Source: Patescibacteria group bacterium (GTDB lineage: Bacteria > Patescibacteriota > Patescibacteriia > UBA9934 > GWF2-40-263). From it: a stretch of 40,847 nt of DNA. The notes under the pieces are model-generated. The model did not search any database, was not told the origin of the DNA, and saw only the letters and a program-made list of their open reading frames with translations. The number at the start of each line of letters is the position of its first letter. The stretch's first letter is position 1. The translations under genes were made by a program, and so were the position numbers. The DNA lies in contig SCSL01000040.1 in NCBI GenBank assembly GCA_004298405.1, positions 1 to 40,847 of the forward strand. The letters run 5' to 3'. This document shows, one piece after another, positions 8,721 through 17,671 of the stretch.

Positions 8721-9518
8721 TCACAGTAGCAGAAGAATCACGACGCCGACAAACACACGGAAAATAGCTAGCTTACTGAAACTATATCGTTTTAGAAACT
8801 GGAGAAGGAATCGCACCGTGATAAACGCCGAGATCATGGCTACGGCGAATCCCGCCGTAAGAGGAAGAAAGGCGATGGTCTCATCACCACGAACCACACT
8901 CCCAAGCCCGAAGAAGCCAGCCGCGGCGATGGTCGGAATCGAAAGCAAAAACGAAAAGCGTGCGGCGGTCTCTCGAGAAAGTCCTGTGGCGAGTCCAGCC
9001 GTCATGGTGATTCCTGAACGTGAAGTTCCTGGAATGATCGCAATCATCTGAGCGAGTCCAATCAAAATGGCACGTTTGAGGCCAACGCCTTGTGGTCGAT
9101 CTTTTGTTTCCTTCGTACGACGATCCACAAAGTAGAGAACGCTTCCCCACACGATAAATGACCACGCCACGATCTCTACGGAGCGAAACTCAATCCTAAA
9201 AACCACCTGAAAAAGGAAGCCAACTAAAAGCACCGGAATCGTCGCCAGAGCAATCCAGATTGCGAGCTGTCTCCACGCCATGGCTACCTCGTCCTTTGAC
9301 GGAATGAGCAACGCAATGGTCATTGCCCTTACTTCGCTCCACAAAATCGTAACGATCGCGACTAATGTCGCGATATGCAAGAATGCATCGAACGCCAAAC
9401 TCTGGACTTCCCATCCAAATACTTTCGGGACAAGAATCAAAAACCCTGAACTTGAAATCGGTAAAAACTCCGTAATCCCTTGAACCAGTCCAAGGATAAT
9501 CGCTTGTGTGACGGTCAT
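8721..9518 (-). CDS. uppP: Undecaprenyl-diphosphatase UppP/BacA-like
   Basis: UppP dephosphorylates undecaprenyl diphosphate at the membrane to recycle the lipid carrier for cell-wall synthesis. The 265-residue protein is hydrophobic with about seven or eight membrane segments. It carries the two family motifs: QGITEFLPISSSGF (13-26) and PGTSRSGITMT near 163-173. The histidine that normally follows SSTG/SSSG is phenylalanine here (Phe26, codon TTT), which is unusual because that histidine is needed for activity in E. coli. The start lies 3 bases after the stop of the VirD4-like ATPase gene, so translation is probably coupled. Confidence 0.92.
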   Translation of the reverse strand: MTVTQAIILGLVQGITEFLPISSSGFLILVPKVFGWEVQSLAFDAFLHIATLVAIVTILWSEVRAMTIALLIPSKDEVAMAWRQLAIWIALATIPVLLVGFLFQVVFRIEFRSVEIVAWSFIVWGSVLYFVDRRTKETKDRPQGVGLKRAILIGLAQMIAIIPGTSRSGITMTAGLATGLSRETAARFSFLLSIPTIAAAGFFGLGSVVRGDETIAFLPLTAGFAVAMISAFITVRFLLQFLKRYSFSKLAIFRVFVGVVILLLL

Positions 9519-9521
9519 ACA

Positions 9522-11528
9522 TCAATCAAAGCGAATCGTCTGGCCTGTATGCAACGTGCCGGTCTGTTCCTGCGGAGGACGTGGTTGAGTCGGTTGTGAC
9601 AATGGAGGTACGGGCGGTGCTGGGCTCTTTTTTTTCTTGCGCTTACGTTTCTTTTTCTCTTCTTCTTGATTCTCGGTTGATACCGGTCTTGGCGCAACAG
9701 ATTTTTGACCTGTCTCTTCCCGACGCTTGGCTCGAATTTTTTCAAGACAACTCTCACAATAGAGTGGTCGAGATGGATCAAGTTTTACACCGGCAGAAAA
9801 CGCCTTCCCACAATCGGAACAGGTGTAACTGAAAGACTCGGTTCGAGGAACACTCCTGCGTGGTGGCTCAGGAAGAGGTTTTTTTTCGACCGGCTCCGTG
9901 ATTCGCGGTGGAACCGTTACTGGTTTCACAAGCGACCCAAGGCTAATCGATGGTTCATCTGGGAGCTTTTCATCCTTGTCCTCTCCCTGAGGTCTCGCGG
10001 GTCGTTCGATTCTTTCTGGAATCTTCACATCTCTTCCCCCCTTTTTTCCTTTCCGTTCCTCACGCACGATCGCAATGCAATCATCGCAATAGATCGGTCG
10101 AGAGCGATCAAGTTCGACTGGTAACACAACCTCTTTTTCGCACCGGGAACATCTGTATTCAAACCGCGGCTTCTTGCTTTCCTTTGCCGCTTTTTTCTTT
10201 TCCGCCGCTTCCTGCAGGAGCGTGTCCATATCCGCATCCTCCATTCCACTCCAAGTAAGAATCTTCGCCTCGATTTCTGCACGAGGCCTTGCGTATCGTT
10301 CACGAGAAATTTTAATCACCTTTTCTCCGGAGTGCGTTGTTTGAGAAATCGGAGGGAGCGTGATGGCCGAGAATGGTTGACTTGTAACACCATCAATAAG
10401 AAGCTTGATGTAAATATTGTATTTTGGAAGATTGATAATATCTTCAGGAGTAAATCGCGGCATGAACTCCGCCTCCATAAACATCGCATCAGGAGAACCC
10501 ACGCGGAACGTAATAATCGTCCCCACGTTCCCAAAGACCGCGTCACGGACTTCTTCTGTCAGTTGCGCGATGTATTGGTGAGCCATCGTCAGACATAAAC
10601 GATATTTCCGCGCTTCGGAAAGAATGCTTGCAAATGATTCGACCGCAAAATTTTGGAACTCATCTACATAGAGATAAAAATCTTTTCGTTCGTGTTCTGG
10701 CGTATCAACACGTTCCATGGCCGCGAGCTGCATTTTTGTGATGAGTAATCCTCCAAGAAGCCGTGAGTTGTCTTCTCCAATACGGCCTTTTGATAAATTG
10801 ATGATGAAAATCTTTTCCGTATCCATGATCTCGCGGACATTAATCGAAGACTTCACTTGCGCAACAATATTGCGAATGACGACCGCAGACAGGAATTGAC
10901 CGATCTTATTTTGAATCGGCGCCACCGCCTCCTGGGCGTATTTCTCATTGTAGGAAGCAAACTCAACCAACCAGAACTGCTTCACGACCGGATCCTTCAC
11001 ATTCCCAACGATCCGTTTGCGGAAATCCGCATCTGACAACAACCGGTTGATTCCCAGCAACGTCTGGCCGGGCGTATCCAAAAGGGCCAACAGCGTATTG
11101 TTCAAGATGTACTCCATGCGGCTGGACCACATATTCTCCCAAATCTTTTGGAAGACTCCCATCATTCCTGACACGACAAGATGCTTATGGGATTCACTCA
11201 CGGCTTCCAAGATATTGAAGCCGACAGGAAAATCCATGTCCGCGGGATTGAAATAGACCACATCATTCAGACGCCAACTTGGAATAAAATCGATGAGCTT
11301 CTCGGCGGTATCCCCGTGGGGATCCACATAGCAACACCCGTGACCCGCGTAGATGTCCGATAAAATATAATTCTCAAGCAGAACGGTTTTTCCCATCCCT
11401 GTCTTTCCAATCACATACACATGCCGGCGACGGTCGTCGGTTTTGATCCCAAACTTCGTCATCTGATTTCGGAAGTTGGTCTTAGCAAAGTAACTCACTT
11501 CGTTTTCGTGGTCGTGATTATAAGACAT
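9522..11528 (-). CDS. VirD4/HerA-like type IV secretion ATPase with duplicated CxxC-x17-CxxC zinc ribbons
   Basis: A 668-residue FtsK/HerA-class ATPase resembling conjugative coupling proteins. Walker A is GKTGMGKT (41-48), with CCYVDPHGDTAEKLI (65-79), Walker B FYLYVDEFQNF (284-294) and a Q-containing MAHQYIAQL (315-323). After the motor come two copies of a zinc ribbon: Cys460/463/481/484 and Cys570/573/591/594. Both have C-x2-C-x17-C-x2-C spacing and an RP(I/L)YC core, as in the TIGR04272 CxxC-x17-CxxC domain. The tail is Lys- and Pro-rich. It follows its likely membrane partner by 8 bases. Probably a DNA or protein translocase at the membrane; substrate unknown. Confidence 0.85.
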   Translation of the reverse strand: MSYNHDHENEVSYFAKTNFRNQMTKFGIKTDDRRRHVYVIGKTGMGKTVLLENYILSDIYAGHGCCYVDPHGDTAEKLIDFIPSWRLNDVVYFNPADMDFPVGFNILEAVSESHKHLVVSGMMGVFQKIWENMWSSRMEYILNNTLLALLDTPGQTLLGINRLLSDADFRKRIVGNVKDPVVKQFWLVEFASYNEKYAQEAVAPIQNKIGQFLSAVVIRNIVAQVKSSINVREIMDTEKIFIINLSKGRIGEDNSRLLGGLLITKMQLAAMERVDTPEHERKDFYLYVDEFQNFAVESFASILSEARKYRLCLTMAHQYIAQLTEEVRDAVFGNVGTIITFRVGSPDAMFMEAEFMPRFTPEDIINLPKYNIYIKLLIDGVTSQPFSAITLPPISQTTHSGEKVIKISRERYARPRAEIEAKILTWSGMEDADMDTLLQEAAEKKKAAKESKKPRFEYRCSRCEKEVVLPVELDRSRPIYCDDCIAIVREERKGKKGGRDVKIPERIERPARPQGEDKDEKLPDEPSISLGSLVKPVTVPPRITEPVEKKPLPEPPRRSVPRTESFSYTCSDCGKAFSAGVKLDPSRPLYCESCLEKIRAKRREETGQKSVAPRPVSTENQEEEKKKRKRKKKKSPAPPVPPLSQPTQPRPPQEQTGTLHTGQTIRFD

Positions 11529-11536
11529 GTGTATTG

Positions 11537-13090
11537 TTAAATAGGTAGATTTGGAGGCACATACCCATCAGGCTCTTTTGTCAGTTTCTCTTTCAACGAC
11601 GGTTCATGCAACACGGGTGCGTGTGGATGTGGGAGGGTTTCAGGGAGCGGCTCGTCGCTCACCTCTGGAAAATCCATATGTGGAAGAGATAGCCCTTCCT
11701 GTTCTCTCTCGCTTTCTGGAGGGACATATCCAGGCAAAACCTCGTCTGAAAATGTGATAGGAAGTCCGGAGGGTGGTTCCGCACGCTTGGATTCGCTCTT
11801 TTTGACAAGGGGTGCCTTTATCGTCACAGGAGGAAAATGCCACAGAGTGGCTAACTCTTCAACATTCAAGACTATCGGATTTGCCCCGGCACCCCAGCTA
11901 CGTCCTTGATATCCAGACATGAGTCGATGTTGTTTTTTTGTGTACACCAAACGCATCCAAAAATAATCATCTTTAGGCACTTGTGGAATATAAAGGGTGA
12001 ACTTATTGAGATTGAGATTAGAAAACTGGTTCAGGACCCCTTTCACAATACTCGTACGTTCCACTTTGACAAACGCATTTTTGCGCGCCACATACAGCAC
12101 GCGAATTTTCACACCTAGTCCAATCTTGGAGGCCTTCCTCAGGACTGCCTCTGCTTCCTCCTTTTGGGCCAATGTTACCTTAAATGCCTTCCACTGGTCT
12201 TCTTCTTTTTTTTCCTCAGATTCTCCTAAAAGGCCGCTGACATCAAGACCAACCGCCTCCTGAATAAGACCGGCCGGCCAAGAAAGCGTTGACTCAAGGG
12301 CTCCAAGAAAAGCGCTCTTTTTTTGCTTATCTTCAACTCCATACAATTTATTCACAAATTTGATGCTCTTTTTCTGCCAGTCATTGCTCGAAGGCTGAAC
12401 CAACATCTGAATCCAAAAATGCTCTCCTGGACGCATCTTCCCCAATTGTTCAAGTGTGATGGATAACGGATCCTTAATTTCCTGTGAAATTCGGTCCTCA
12501 AAATCCAAGTGCGTCCGAATCGGGAACATATCGTCATTTTCGAGCGTCACCTCCCCACCCCACATTTCGTAATCGTCGTTCGGGTATTCGTTTGGAAATT
12601 TCTTTGCATAGTCTTCCACCTCAGAAATCTCCGCCTCCGGGTAATTGGCATAAATGCCTGCCTCAATCACATCACGGAACCGCGTCTGTGTCCTGACAAG
12701 AAACTGGATGTACCCTTCCGTTGAAATAATTTCAAATGAAAACACAGGGTGCAGTTTTCCATCAAACCATTTTTCTTTCCAGGTGATACTTGATTTTGTG
12801 GCATACAGCGACGCGAAGAGATTTTCAAATGCCTTCGGTGTCTGTTCGGTCATGCTGGGGACATCAATAGCCAAGACGGTGAATTTCAATTTTCCAACAT
12901 AGATGCCACGCCGGTAGTTGAGCCACATTTCGGTAAATCCCCATCCAAGAGTAATGACAATCGGGATCCACCCAAACCAAATCAGGAAATCATAAAGTAT
13001 GACATCAATGGGTTGATCGAAAAAAGAAGACGGGCTTTGAGCCAACCCTGTTACCTGACTGACAATGGGGATAGCTAAGAGCGCAAACAT
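11537..13090 (-). CDS. Membrane protein, probable partner of the VirD4-like ATPase
   Basis: The 517-residue protein begins with hydrophobic segments (about 1-18 and 30-57, including FLIWFGWIPIVITLGWGF) followed by a large soluble domain predicted to be cytoplasmic. The N-terminal layout and the block with RTQTRFRDVIEAGIYANYPE resemble CPR proteins that regularly precede VirD4-like ATPases; DUF8128 is my best memory of the label, unverified. The tail is Pro-rich. It is first in a tight run with the ATPase and uppP. It could anchor or gate the ATPase; no enzymatic motif is visible. The ATG has no SD. Confidence 0.62.
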   Translation of the reverse strand: MFALLAIPIVSQVTGLAQSPSSFFDQPIDVILYDFLIWFGWIPIVITLGWGFTEMWLNYRRGIYVGKLKFTVLAIDVPSMTEQTPKAFENLFASLYATKSSITWKEKWFDGKLHPVFSFEIISTEGYIQFLVRTQTRFRDVIEAGIYANYPEAEISEVEDYAKKFPNEYPNDDYEMWGGEVTLENDDMFPIRTHLDFEDRISQEIKDPLSITLEQLGKMRPGEHFWIQMLVQPSSNDWQKKSIKFVNKLYGVEDKQKKSAFLGALESTLSWPAGLIQEAVGLDVSGLLGESEEKKEEDQWKAFKVTLAQKEEAEAVLRKASKIGLGVKIRVLYVARKNAFVKVERTSIVKGVLNQFSNLNLNKFTLYIPQVPKDDYFWMRLVYTKKQHRLMSGYQGRSWGAGANPIVLNVEELATLWHFPPVTIKAPLVKKSESKRAEPPSGLPITFSDEVLPGYVPPESEREQEGLSLPHMDFPEVSDEPLPETLPHPHAPVLHEPSLKEKLTKEPDGYVPPNLPI

Positions 13091-13106
13091 ACGGATGAAA
13101 TGATTG

Positions 13107-13142
13107 TACCAAAAAACTGGATATAGACCCAGTTTTTTGGTA
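13107..13142 (-). terminator. Hairpin between secF and the membrane-protein gene
   Basis: Perfect 14-base arms (TACCAAAAAACTGG and its complement) flank an 8-base loop. The A6/T6 stretches in the arms give a CTGG/CCAG core with an A-run before and T-run after, the form of a bidirectional intrinsic terminator. It would end secDF transcription 9 bases after the secF stop. Confidence 0.65.
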
Positions 13143-13150
13143 GAAGATCC

Positions 13151-14047
13151 TTAGGACTTTCTATACAACTCCCATGTAACCAACAGCGGGCTGGCGAAAA
13201 AAATCGAGGAATAGGTTCCAACAGCAATGCCAATCATGAGCGCGAGTGCGAATGGTTGGGTTGACTCACCGCCAAAAAAGAACACGGCCGTAAGGGCAAG
13301 AAGTGTGGTGAGTGATGTGTTCACAGATCGTGTAAATGTTTCGCGAATGCTTCTCTCGACAACAACGGGAAAGTCTTCCCCTCTGTGCTGAAGAAGATTT
13401 TCTCGCGTTCGATCAAACACGACAACCGTATCTGAAATTGAGTACCCCAAGATGGTCAAAATCGCCGCCACGAATCCTGACCCGATCTCCCAATGATAGT
13501 ACTGACCCAAAAGAGCGAAGACACCCAGAGGGATAATCACATCGTGTGCCGCGCAGAGCACCGTTATCAGCCCATACTTCCACGAAGCAATGGGTTCGGA
13601 AACCTTGCGAAATGCCCATGAGATGTACAAACCGATCAAGAGCAGGGTTACAAGAACCCCGATGATCGATGAGCGACGAAGCTCAGAACCAACCGTTGGA
13701 CCAATCGAATCAAACCTCAGCTCGGTGAATTCACCAAACGTCTCCCTCAGCGTCGCAAGGGTTGCTTGATGCGTGGCTTCATCCTGCGCTTCTGAGCGAA
13801 GAATCAATTTTTGATTCTCGTCTGCTGACTGCACAGACAGACCTTTCAGAGAGGTCAGCACCTGCTTCACCTCCTGCGTGGGTGGCGCTCCTTGGGCAAA
13901 TTCAAGTTCGATGAGCGAACCCCCGGTGAAATCCGCACTGAACTTCAGTCCGAAGACGACAAGAAATCCAATACTCAAAAGGATGCTGATCGCGGATACG
14001 GCGAACCAGTATTTTCTCCACCCGACGAACGAAAAAGTTGATGTCAT
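13151..14047 (-). CDS. secF: Protein translocase subunit SecF
   Basis: SecF is the smaller half of the SecDF membrane complex that uses proton motive force to pull exported proteins through SecYEG. The 298-residue protein has an N-terminal membrane segment (about 15-35), the early GLKFSADFTGGSLIELEF motif of the extracytoplasmic domain, and five further segments. YSISDTVVVFDRTREN and RSVNTSLTTLLAL are the conserved SecF signatures. Its ATG overlaps the secD stop (ATGA), indicating coupled translation. Length is ordinary. Confidence 0.96.
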   Translation of the reverse strand: MTSTFSFVGWRKYWFAVSAISILLSIGFLVVFGLKFSADFTGGSLIELEFAQGAPPTQEVKQVLTSLKGLSVQSADENQKLILRSEAQDEATHQATLATLRETFGEFTELRFDSIGPTVGSELRRSSIIGVLVTLLLIGLYISWAFRKVSEPIASWKYGLITVLCAAHDVIIPLGVFALLGQYYHWEIGSGFVAAILTILGYSISDTVVVFDRTRENLLQHRGEDFPVVVERSIRETFTRSVNTSLTTLLALTAVFFFGGESTQPFALALMIGIAVGTYSSIFFASPLLVTWELYRKS

Positions 14048-16107
14048 ACGTTTTTATTTCGAGAAAATCCGTAAAGCGTTGGGGACTGCACGGCGCGAAT
14101 CCCACGAAGACTTTTCATATAGACACGCGTGACCGTAATAGCCGTAAACAACGAAAGGAGCACGCCAACCGCGAGGGTGAGCGCAAATCCTCGGACAAAA
14201 CTTGAGGTGAAACTGTAGAGCACACACGCGGAAATAAGCGTAGTGAGATGTCCATCGCGAATAGGTGGCCAAGCTCGCTTAAATCCTTCGTCTACAGAAG
14301 AAACAAGATCTCGGCCTTTCCGGAATTCGTCTTTGATGCGTTCAAAGATCAGCACATTCGCGTCCACCGCAATCCCCAACGACAGAATCAATCCGGCAAT
14401 TCCCGAAAGCGTAACCGTCACGCCAAAGAGTCGATAGGCGGCCAGGTTCAATACCACGTAGAGACACAATGCCAGTGTTGCGAGAAGCCCTGGCAATCGA
14501 TACACAACGATCATGAAAAGCGCCACCAGAGCAAAACCAAGATAGGCGGCGGTCAAACTTTTCTCTAATGAGACGAGCCCAAGCGTTGGTCCCACGGTCT
14601 CCTGCGAAAGAAGCTCAACCGAAACCGGAAGCGCTCCCGCGTTGAGTCGCTGGGCGAGAAGCTTGGCTTCCTCAACCGTGAAGTCTCCCGTAATCACCGC
14701 CTTTCCTCCGTAAATGGCCTGTTGCACAACCGGCGTTGAGATGGCTTCCCCATCCAAGAAAATCGCCATAGGCTCACCAACATGACTTTCCGTCAAAGAC
14801 GCGAACAACTCTCCCCCTTCCGCATTAAACGTCAGGGCAACATACGGAGCCCCAGAACTCGGATCGAATTCCACGCCTGCGCGCTCAAGATGCTTTCCGG
14901 AAAGTTCGGTGTTTATCCAAGGCGACGCCTGCGGCACGACATCATAGATATCCGAGAGCGGCATGAGAATGCGTTGAATGGTGTATGCCGGCTCTGTGCG
15001 CTGATCACGTTTGTAGATGAGATGGTATCCAAATTCTGTTTCGACGACCGTAGAAATTTCACCAACTTCCAACGCCGCTGAGGCCAGGCCAAAAGAAGCC
15101 ACGTAATCCTGTGCGGTTGACCAACCTAAATCTCCAGAATTGGAAGTTGCCGATGGATCTGTTGAATACTGTTTTGCAAGATCAGCAAAATTCTCTGGGG
15201 TCGCTTGATCCTTTAGGCTATTGATTTGAACGGAGGCGTCCAAAGCAGAAACAGTACTGGTACAACCTGTTTTTCCTTCAAAACAAATCAAGATATGTGA
15301 GAGCAACATCTGAGTTTGTTCACTCGGATTGAGATACTTAAAGATGCTCACACCCTCCTCATTTTCCAACAAATTCCCGTTCACCTGTCCTGGTTGAACA
15401 CCTCGTTGCTCAATGAGCAACACATAATCCATGTAAAAAGAATCGACAGTGATATTCTCGAGGATCCCTTTGGTTGTTTCCTTGTTTCTCTCTGTGCTGA
15501 ATTCGGAAACGAGCGCATCAAAATCCTCACCGGCAAGTGCGCGATTGAGAACCACGTTCGCATCCGCACGTTCTTGCGTATTCAATGCCTCAAGCTGGGC
15601 CAGTTGCTCAGGTGTTGGATCTTCCTCCAGCTCCTCTCCTGGTTCCTTAAACTCGAGAACAGGCGTCTCTCCAATAAGCGCAATTGCCTCAGAGACATCC
15701 AAAACACCCGCCAGTTCAATAATGACCCGATACGTGCCACCCGTGGTCGTTGTTTGCACGACCGGTTCTGATACGCCAAACGCATTCACTCGTCGCTCAA
15801 TCACATCGCGGACCCCTTCCAGAGCGGTGAGACGATCCCCTTCTGGAATCTGAGACATATCTGCCTCATACACAAGGTGTGTGCCTCCTTGAAGATCCAA
15901 GCCCAATCGGAATGGTTCCTCACTCATGGTTGGTGGAAGCCAGCCGGTTTTTGCTTGTACTGTCTGGGCACCTCGATTCCAGATTCCCGGAAAATCATAC
16001 AGACCGATCACAAGTGTCGCGACGAGGGCCATGATCGCCACGAGTCTGGGTTTCCAGTTCTTTTGCTCGGTCTTCTTAATCTTTTTCTTGAGTTTCCATG
16101 TTTGCAT
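14044..16107 (-). CDS. secD: Protein translocase subunit SecD with inserted parvulin-like domains
   Basis: SecD partners SecF. I place the start at the ATG giving MQTWKLKKK (687 residues) rather than an ATG 17 codons upstream, because the charged N-terminus and first membrane segment then match the family. Hallmarks are RLGLDLQGGTHLVYEAD, TPVLEFKEPGE, LERAGVEFDPSSGAPYVALTF, LNAGALPV and the pore-side GIAVDANVLIFERIKDE. Between TPVLEFKEP and the ELSGKHLERA block are about 220 extra residues. They contain a PpiC/parvulin-like domain (about 265-372: LLSHILICF, FADLAKQYSTDPS, GDLGW, FGYHLIYK) preceded by a shorter, degenerate copy (about 183-260). Confidence 0.93.
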   Translation of the reverse strand: MQTWKLKKKIKKTEQKNWKPRLVAIMALVATLVIGLYDFPGIWNRGAQTVQAKTGWLPPTMSEEPFRLGLDLQGGTHLVYEADMSQIPEGDRLTALEGVRDVIERRVNAFGVSEPVVQTTTTGGTYRVIIELAGVLDVSEAIALIGETPVLEFKEPGEELEEDPTPEQLAQLEALNTQERADANVVLNRALAGEDFDALVSEFSTERNKETTKGILENITVDSFYMDYVLLIEQRGVQPGQVNGNLLENEEGVSIFKYLNPSEQTQMLLSHILICFEGKTGCTSTVSALDASVQINSLKDQATPENFADLAKQYSTDPSATSNSGDLGWSTAQDYVASFGLASAALEVGEISTVVETEFGYHLIYKRDQRTEPAYTIQRILMPLSDIYDVVPQASPWINTELSGKHLERAGVEFDPSSGAPYVALTFNAEGGELFASLTESHVGEPMAIFLDGEAISTPVVQQAIYGGKAVITGDFTVEEAKLLAQRLNAGALPVSVELLSQETVGPTLGLVSLEKSLTAAYLGFALVALFMIVVYRLPGLLATLALCLYVVLNLAAYRLFGVTVTLSGIAGLILSLGIAVDANVLIFERIKDEFRKGRDLVSSVDEGFKRAWPPIRDGHLTTLISACVLYSFTSSFVRGFALTLAVGVLLSLFTAITVTRVYMKSLRGIRAVQSPTLYGFSRNKNV

Positions 16108-16169
16108 AGTGGTAAAATAGTCGGGCGTAAGTGTAGGCGATGAAGCGCCCAAGAGCAAGTGGACAACCG

Positions 16170-16198
16170 TTGACGGGATCCACTGTGTGTGATCTGAT
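16170..16198 (+). promoter_or_regulatory. Possible promoter of the PEP-synthase-like gene
   Basis: TTGACG, a 17-base spacer, then TCTGAT. The -35 is good and the -10 is weak. It is placed about 25 bases before the GTG start. Confidence 0.35.
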
Positions 16199-16223
16199 GG
16201 GTTCTACCCAAAAGGAGGTGCGC

Positions 16224-17513
16224 GTGGAAACCTACCAGCCCGAAGCTTGGGTGTATAACCCGTTCAACGTTGAACGGGTTCTCAGTCAGCTCCCAAGGGA
16301 ACTCTTTGATCCCCCTTCCTGCATGGCGTTGGGGGAAACGCTGCGTCTTCATGGCGGCAAGACCCTTGGACTGCGTGTGTGTGAACGAGTCGCTGAGAGT
16401 TCGCCACACCTGCACATTCCGCCGTGGACAACGCTTCCTGCGGGTTTCCATCTCTCGACGGACTCGATCGAAAAATTTCAAGACTGGATCAAGGGTCGGA
16501 ATGGACCCTTTAAGGTGCGAAGTTCAAGCCGAACTGAGGACTGGCTCTCTGGGGTCAGTGGAGCTCTGCAATCGCGAACCGTTTACGATCCACAGAGAGT
16601 CCTCAACCACGCACAGGAAGTGTCGCAGTTGCGAGATCCAGTCGTTGTCCAGAAATTCGTCGACGGGATCGGTTTGGTTGTCGATATCGCCTACAGCCAG
16701 ATCATGCGTCAACCCATCGTCCGGATCTCAACCGGACGAGAACTGAAACTCTCCTCAGGAAACCGCTTCTTCTCTTCCTCAACGTGGGATCATGAGGGAC
16801 GACATGAAGTCCTGGATCCTTTGAACGGGGAACCTCTGTTGGAGCGATGTACTGGTGAACTCTTCGATGGTTCCTGCCTGGGATTTCCCCTTTCGGATCT
16901 TGCTTGCGAGCTCTGGCAGAGGATTCAGGATCTGGGAATCACCTTCGGTGTCCAACTGGAGCTCGTGATCCATCCGGACACGCCACAAGAATGGTCGTTG
17001 GTGCAAATCCGACCCTCGCCCAACCGTGTACGAGCCGATGGGCTCACCTTCTCGCGAACGGACTCAGCCATCGTGACGACCCCCGCTGTCAGTCGGTCGT
17101 TTTGCCTCCAAGCCGAGGCGAAAACCACGACAGAGGATGATATCAAATGGCTGTTCCTGGCCGCCATCGGCGGAGTCGATGAGGCAATCTCGCGTTTCAA
17201 CCGCACATATGCCGCACCCCAAATCCTCGTTTGGAGTGAACCGATGCAGGCGGATTTCAACATTCACCTGCTGGATATCGCATTCCGAACAGGAGCCCGC
17301 ATTCAGGTCACGGAAGGAGTGATCACCATCAGTACGAGCCACGCAACCATCCGAAACATCGCACCCTCAGATCAGGCGAGCCTGATGTCCATAGCTGGGA
17401 TCATCGCGGTTCCGAAAAAAGTGCACATGAATCTTCTGAAGCTCCTTCATCAGGAACCTCGAACGCTCCTCGCCCAATCCGACGGACTGGTCGGACAACT
17501 CGCCTTCCCCTGA
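16224..17513 (+). CDS. Orphan PEP synthase/PPDK-type ATP-binding domain protein
   Basis: The 429-residue protein resembles the ATP-grasp half of phosphoenolpyruvate synthase and pyruvate phosphate dikinase. VRSSSRTEDWLSGVSGALQS (98-117) matches the family's RSSATAED region, and a later VQLELVIHP...WSLVQIRPSP block matches the closing ATP-binding strand. The phosphohistidine swivel and PEP-binding domains are absent, so PEP synthesis alone is unlikely. I chose the GTG start because AAAGGAGG sits at ideal distance before it; in-frame ATGs upstream lack any SD. It is monocistronic with its own terminator and convergent with a PP2C phosphatase gene. Substrate unknown. Confidence 0.62.
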   Translation: METYQPEAWVYNPFNVERVLSQLPRELFDPPSCMALGETLRLHGGKTLGLRVCERVAESSPHLHIPPWTTLPAGFHLSTDSIEKFQDWIKGRNGPFKVRSSSRTEDWLSGVSGALQSRTVYDPQRVLNHAQEVSQLRDPVVVQKFVDGIGLVVDIAYSQIMRQPIVRISTGRELKLSSGNRFFSSSTWDHEGRHEVLDPLNGEPLLERCTGELFDGSCLGFPLSDLACELWQRIQDLGITFGVQLELVIHPDTPQEWSLVQIRPSPNRVRADGLTFSRTDSAIVTTPAVSRSFCLQAEAKTTTEDDIKWLFLAAIGGVDEAISRFNRTYAAPQILVWSEPMQADFNIHLLDIAFRTGARIQVTEGVITISTSHATIRNIAPSDQASLMSIAGIIAVPKKVHMNLLKLLHQEPRTLLAQSDGLVGQLAFP

Positions 17514-17528
17514 GTCCAACCGGCTCCA

Positions 17529-17563
17529 CCCGCCAGAGCAAAAGCAATGGCGGGATTTTTTAT
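17529..17563 (+). terminator. Intrinsic terminator of the PEP-synthase-like gene
   Basis: CCCGCCA/TGGCGGG stem, 12-base loop, then ATTTTTTA. It lies 15 bases after the stop codon. Confidence 0.8.
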
Positions 17564-17671
17564 ATTCCTGACACCTGTTTTATCATCTCGAGAGTTTCTG
17601 CTCTTGGGAGTCCCATGAGTGCCTCCCTTTCCCGGAAGTAGGATCATGCGCAAATTATACACATACCAAAG

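Noticed and set aside
16140..16223. ATG-initiated N-terminal extension of the PEP-synthase-like gene
   Set aside because: No SD at these ATGs, it overlaps the predicted promoter, and a perfect SD precedes the downstream GTG.
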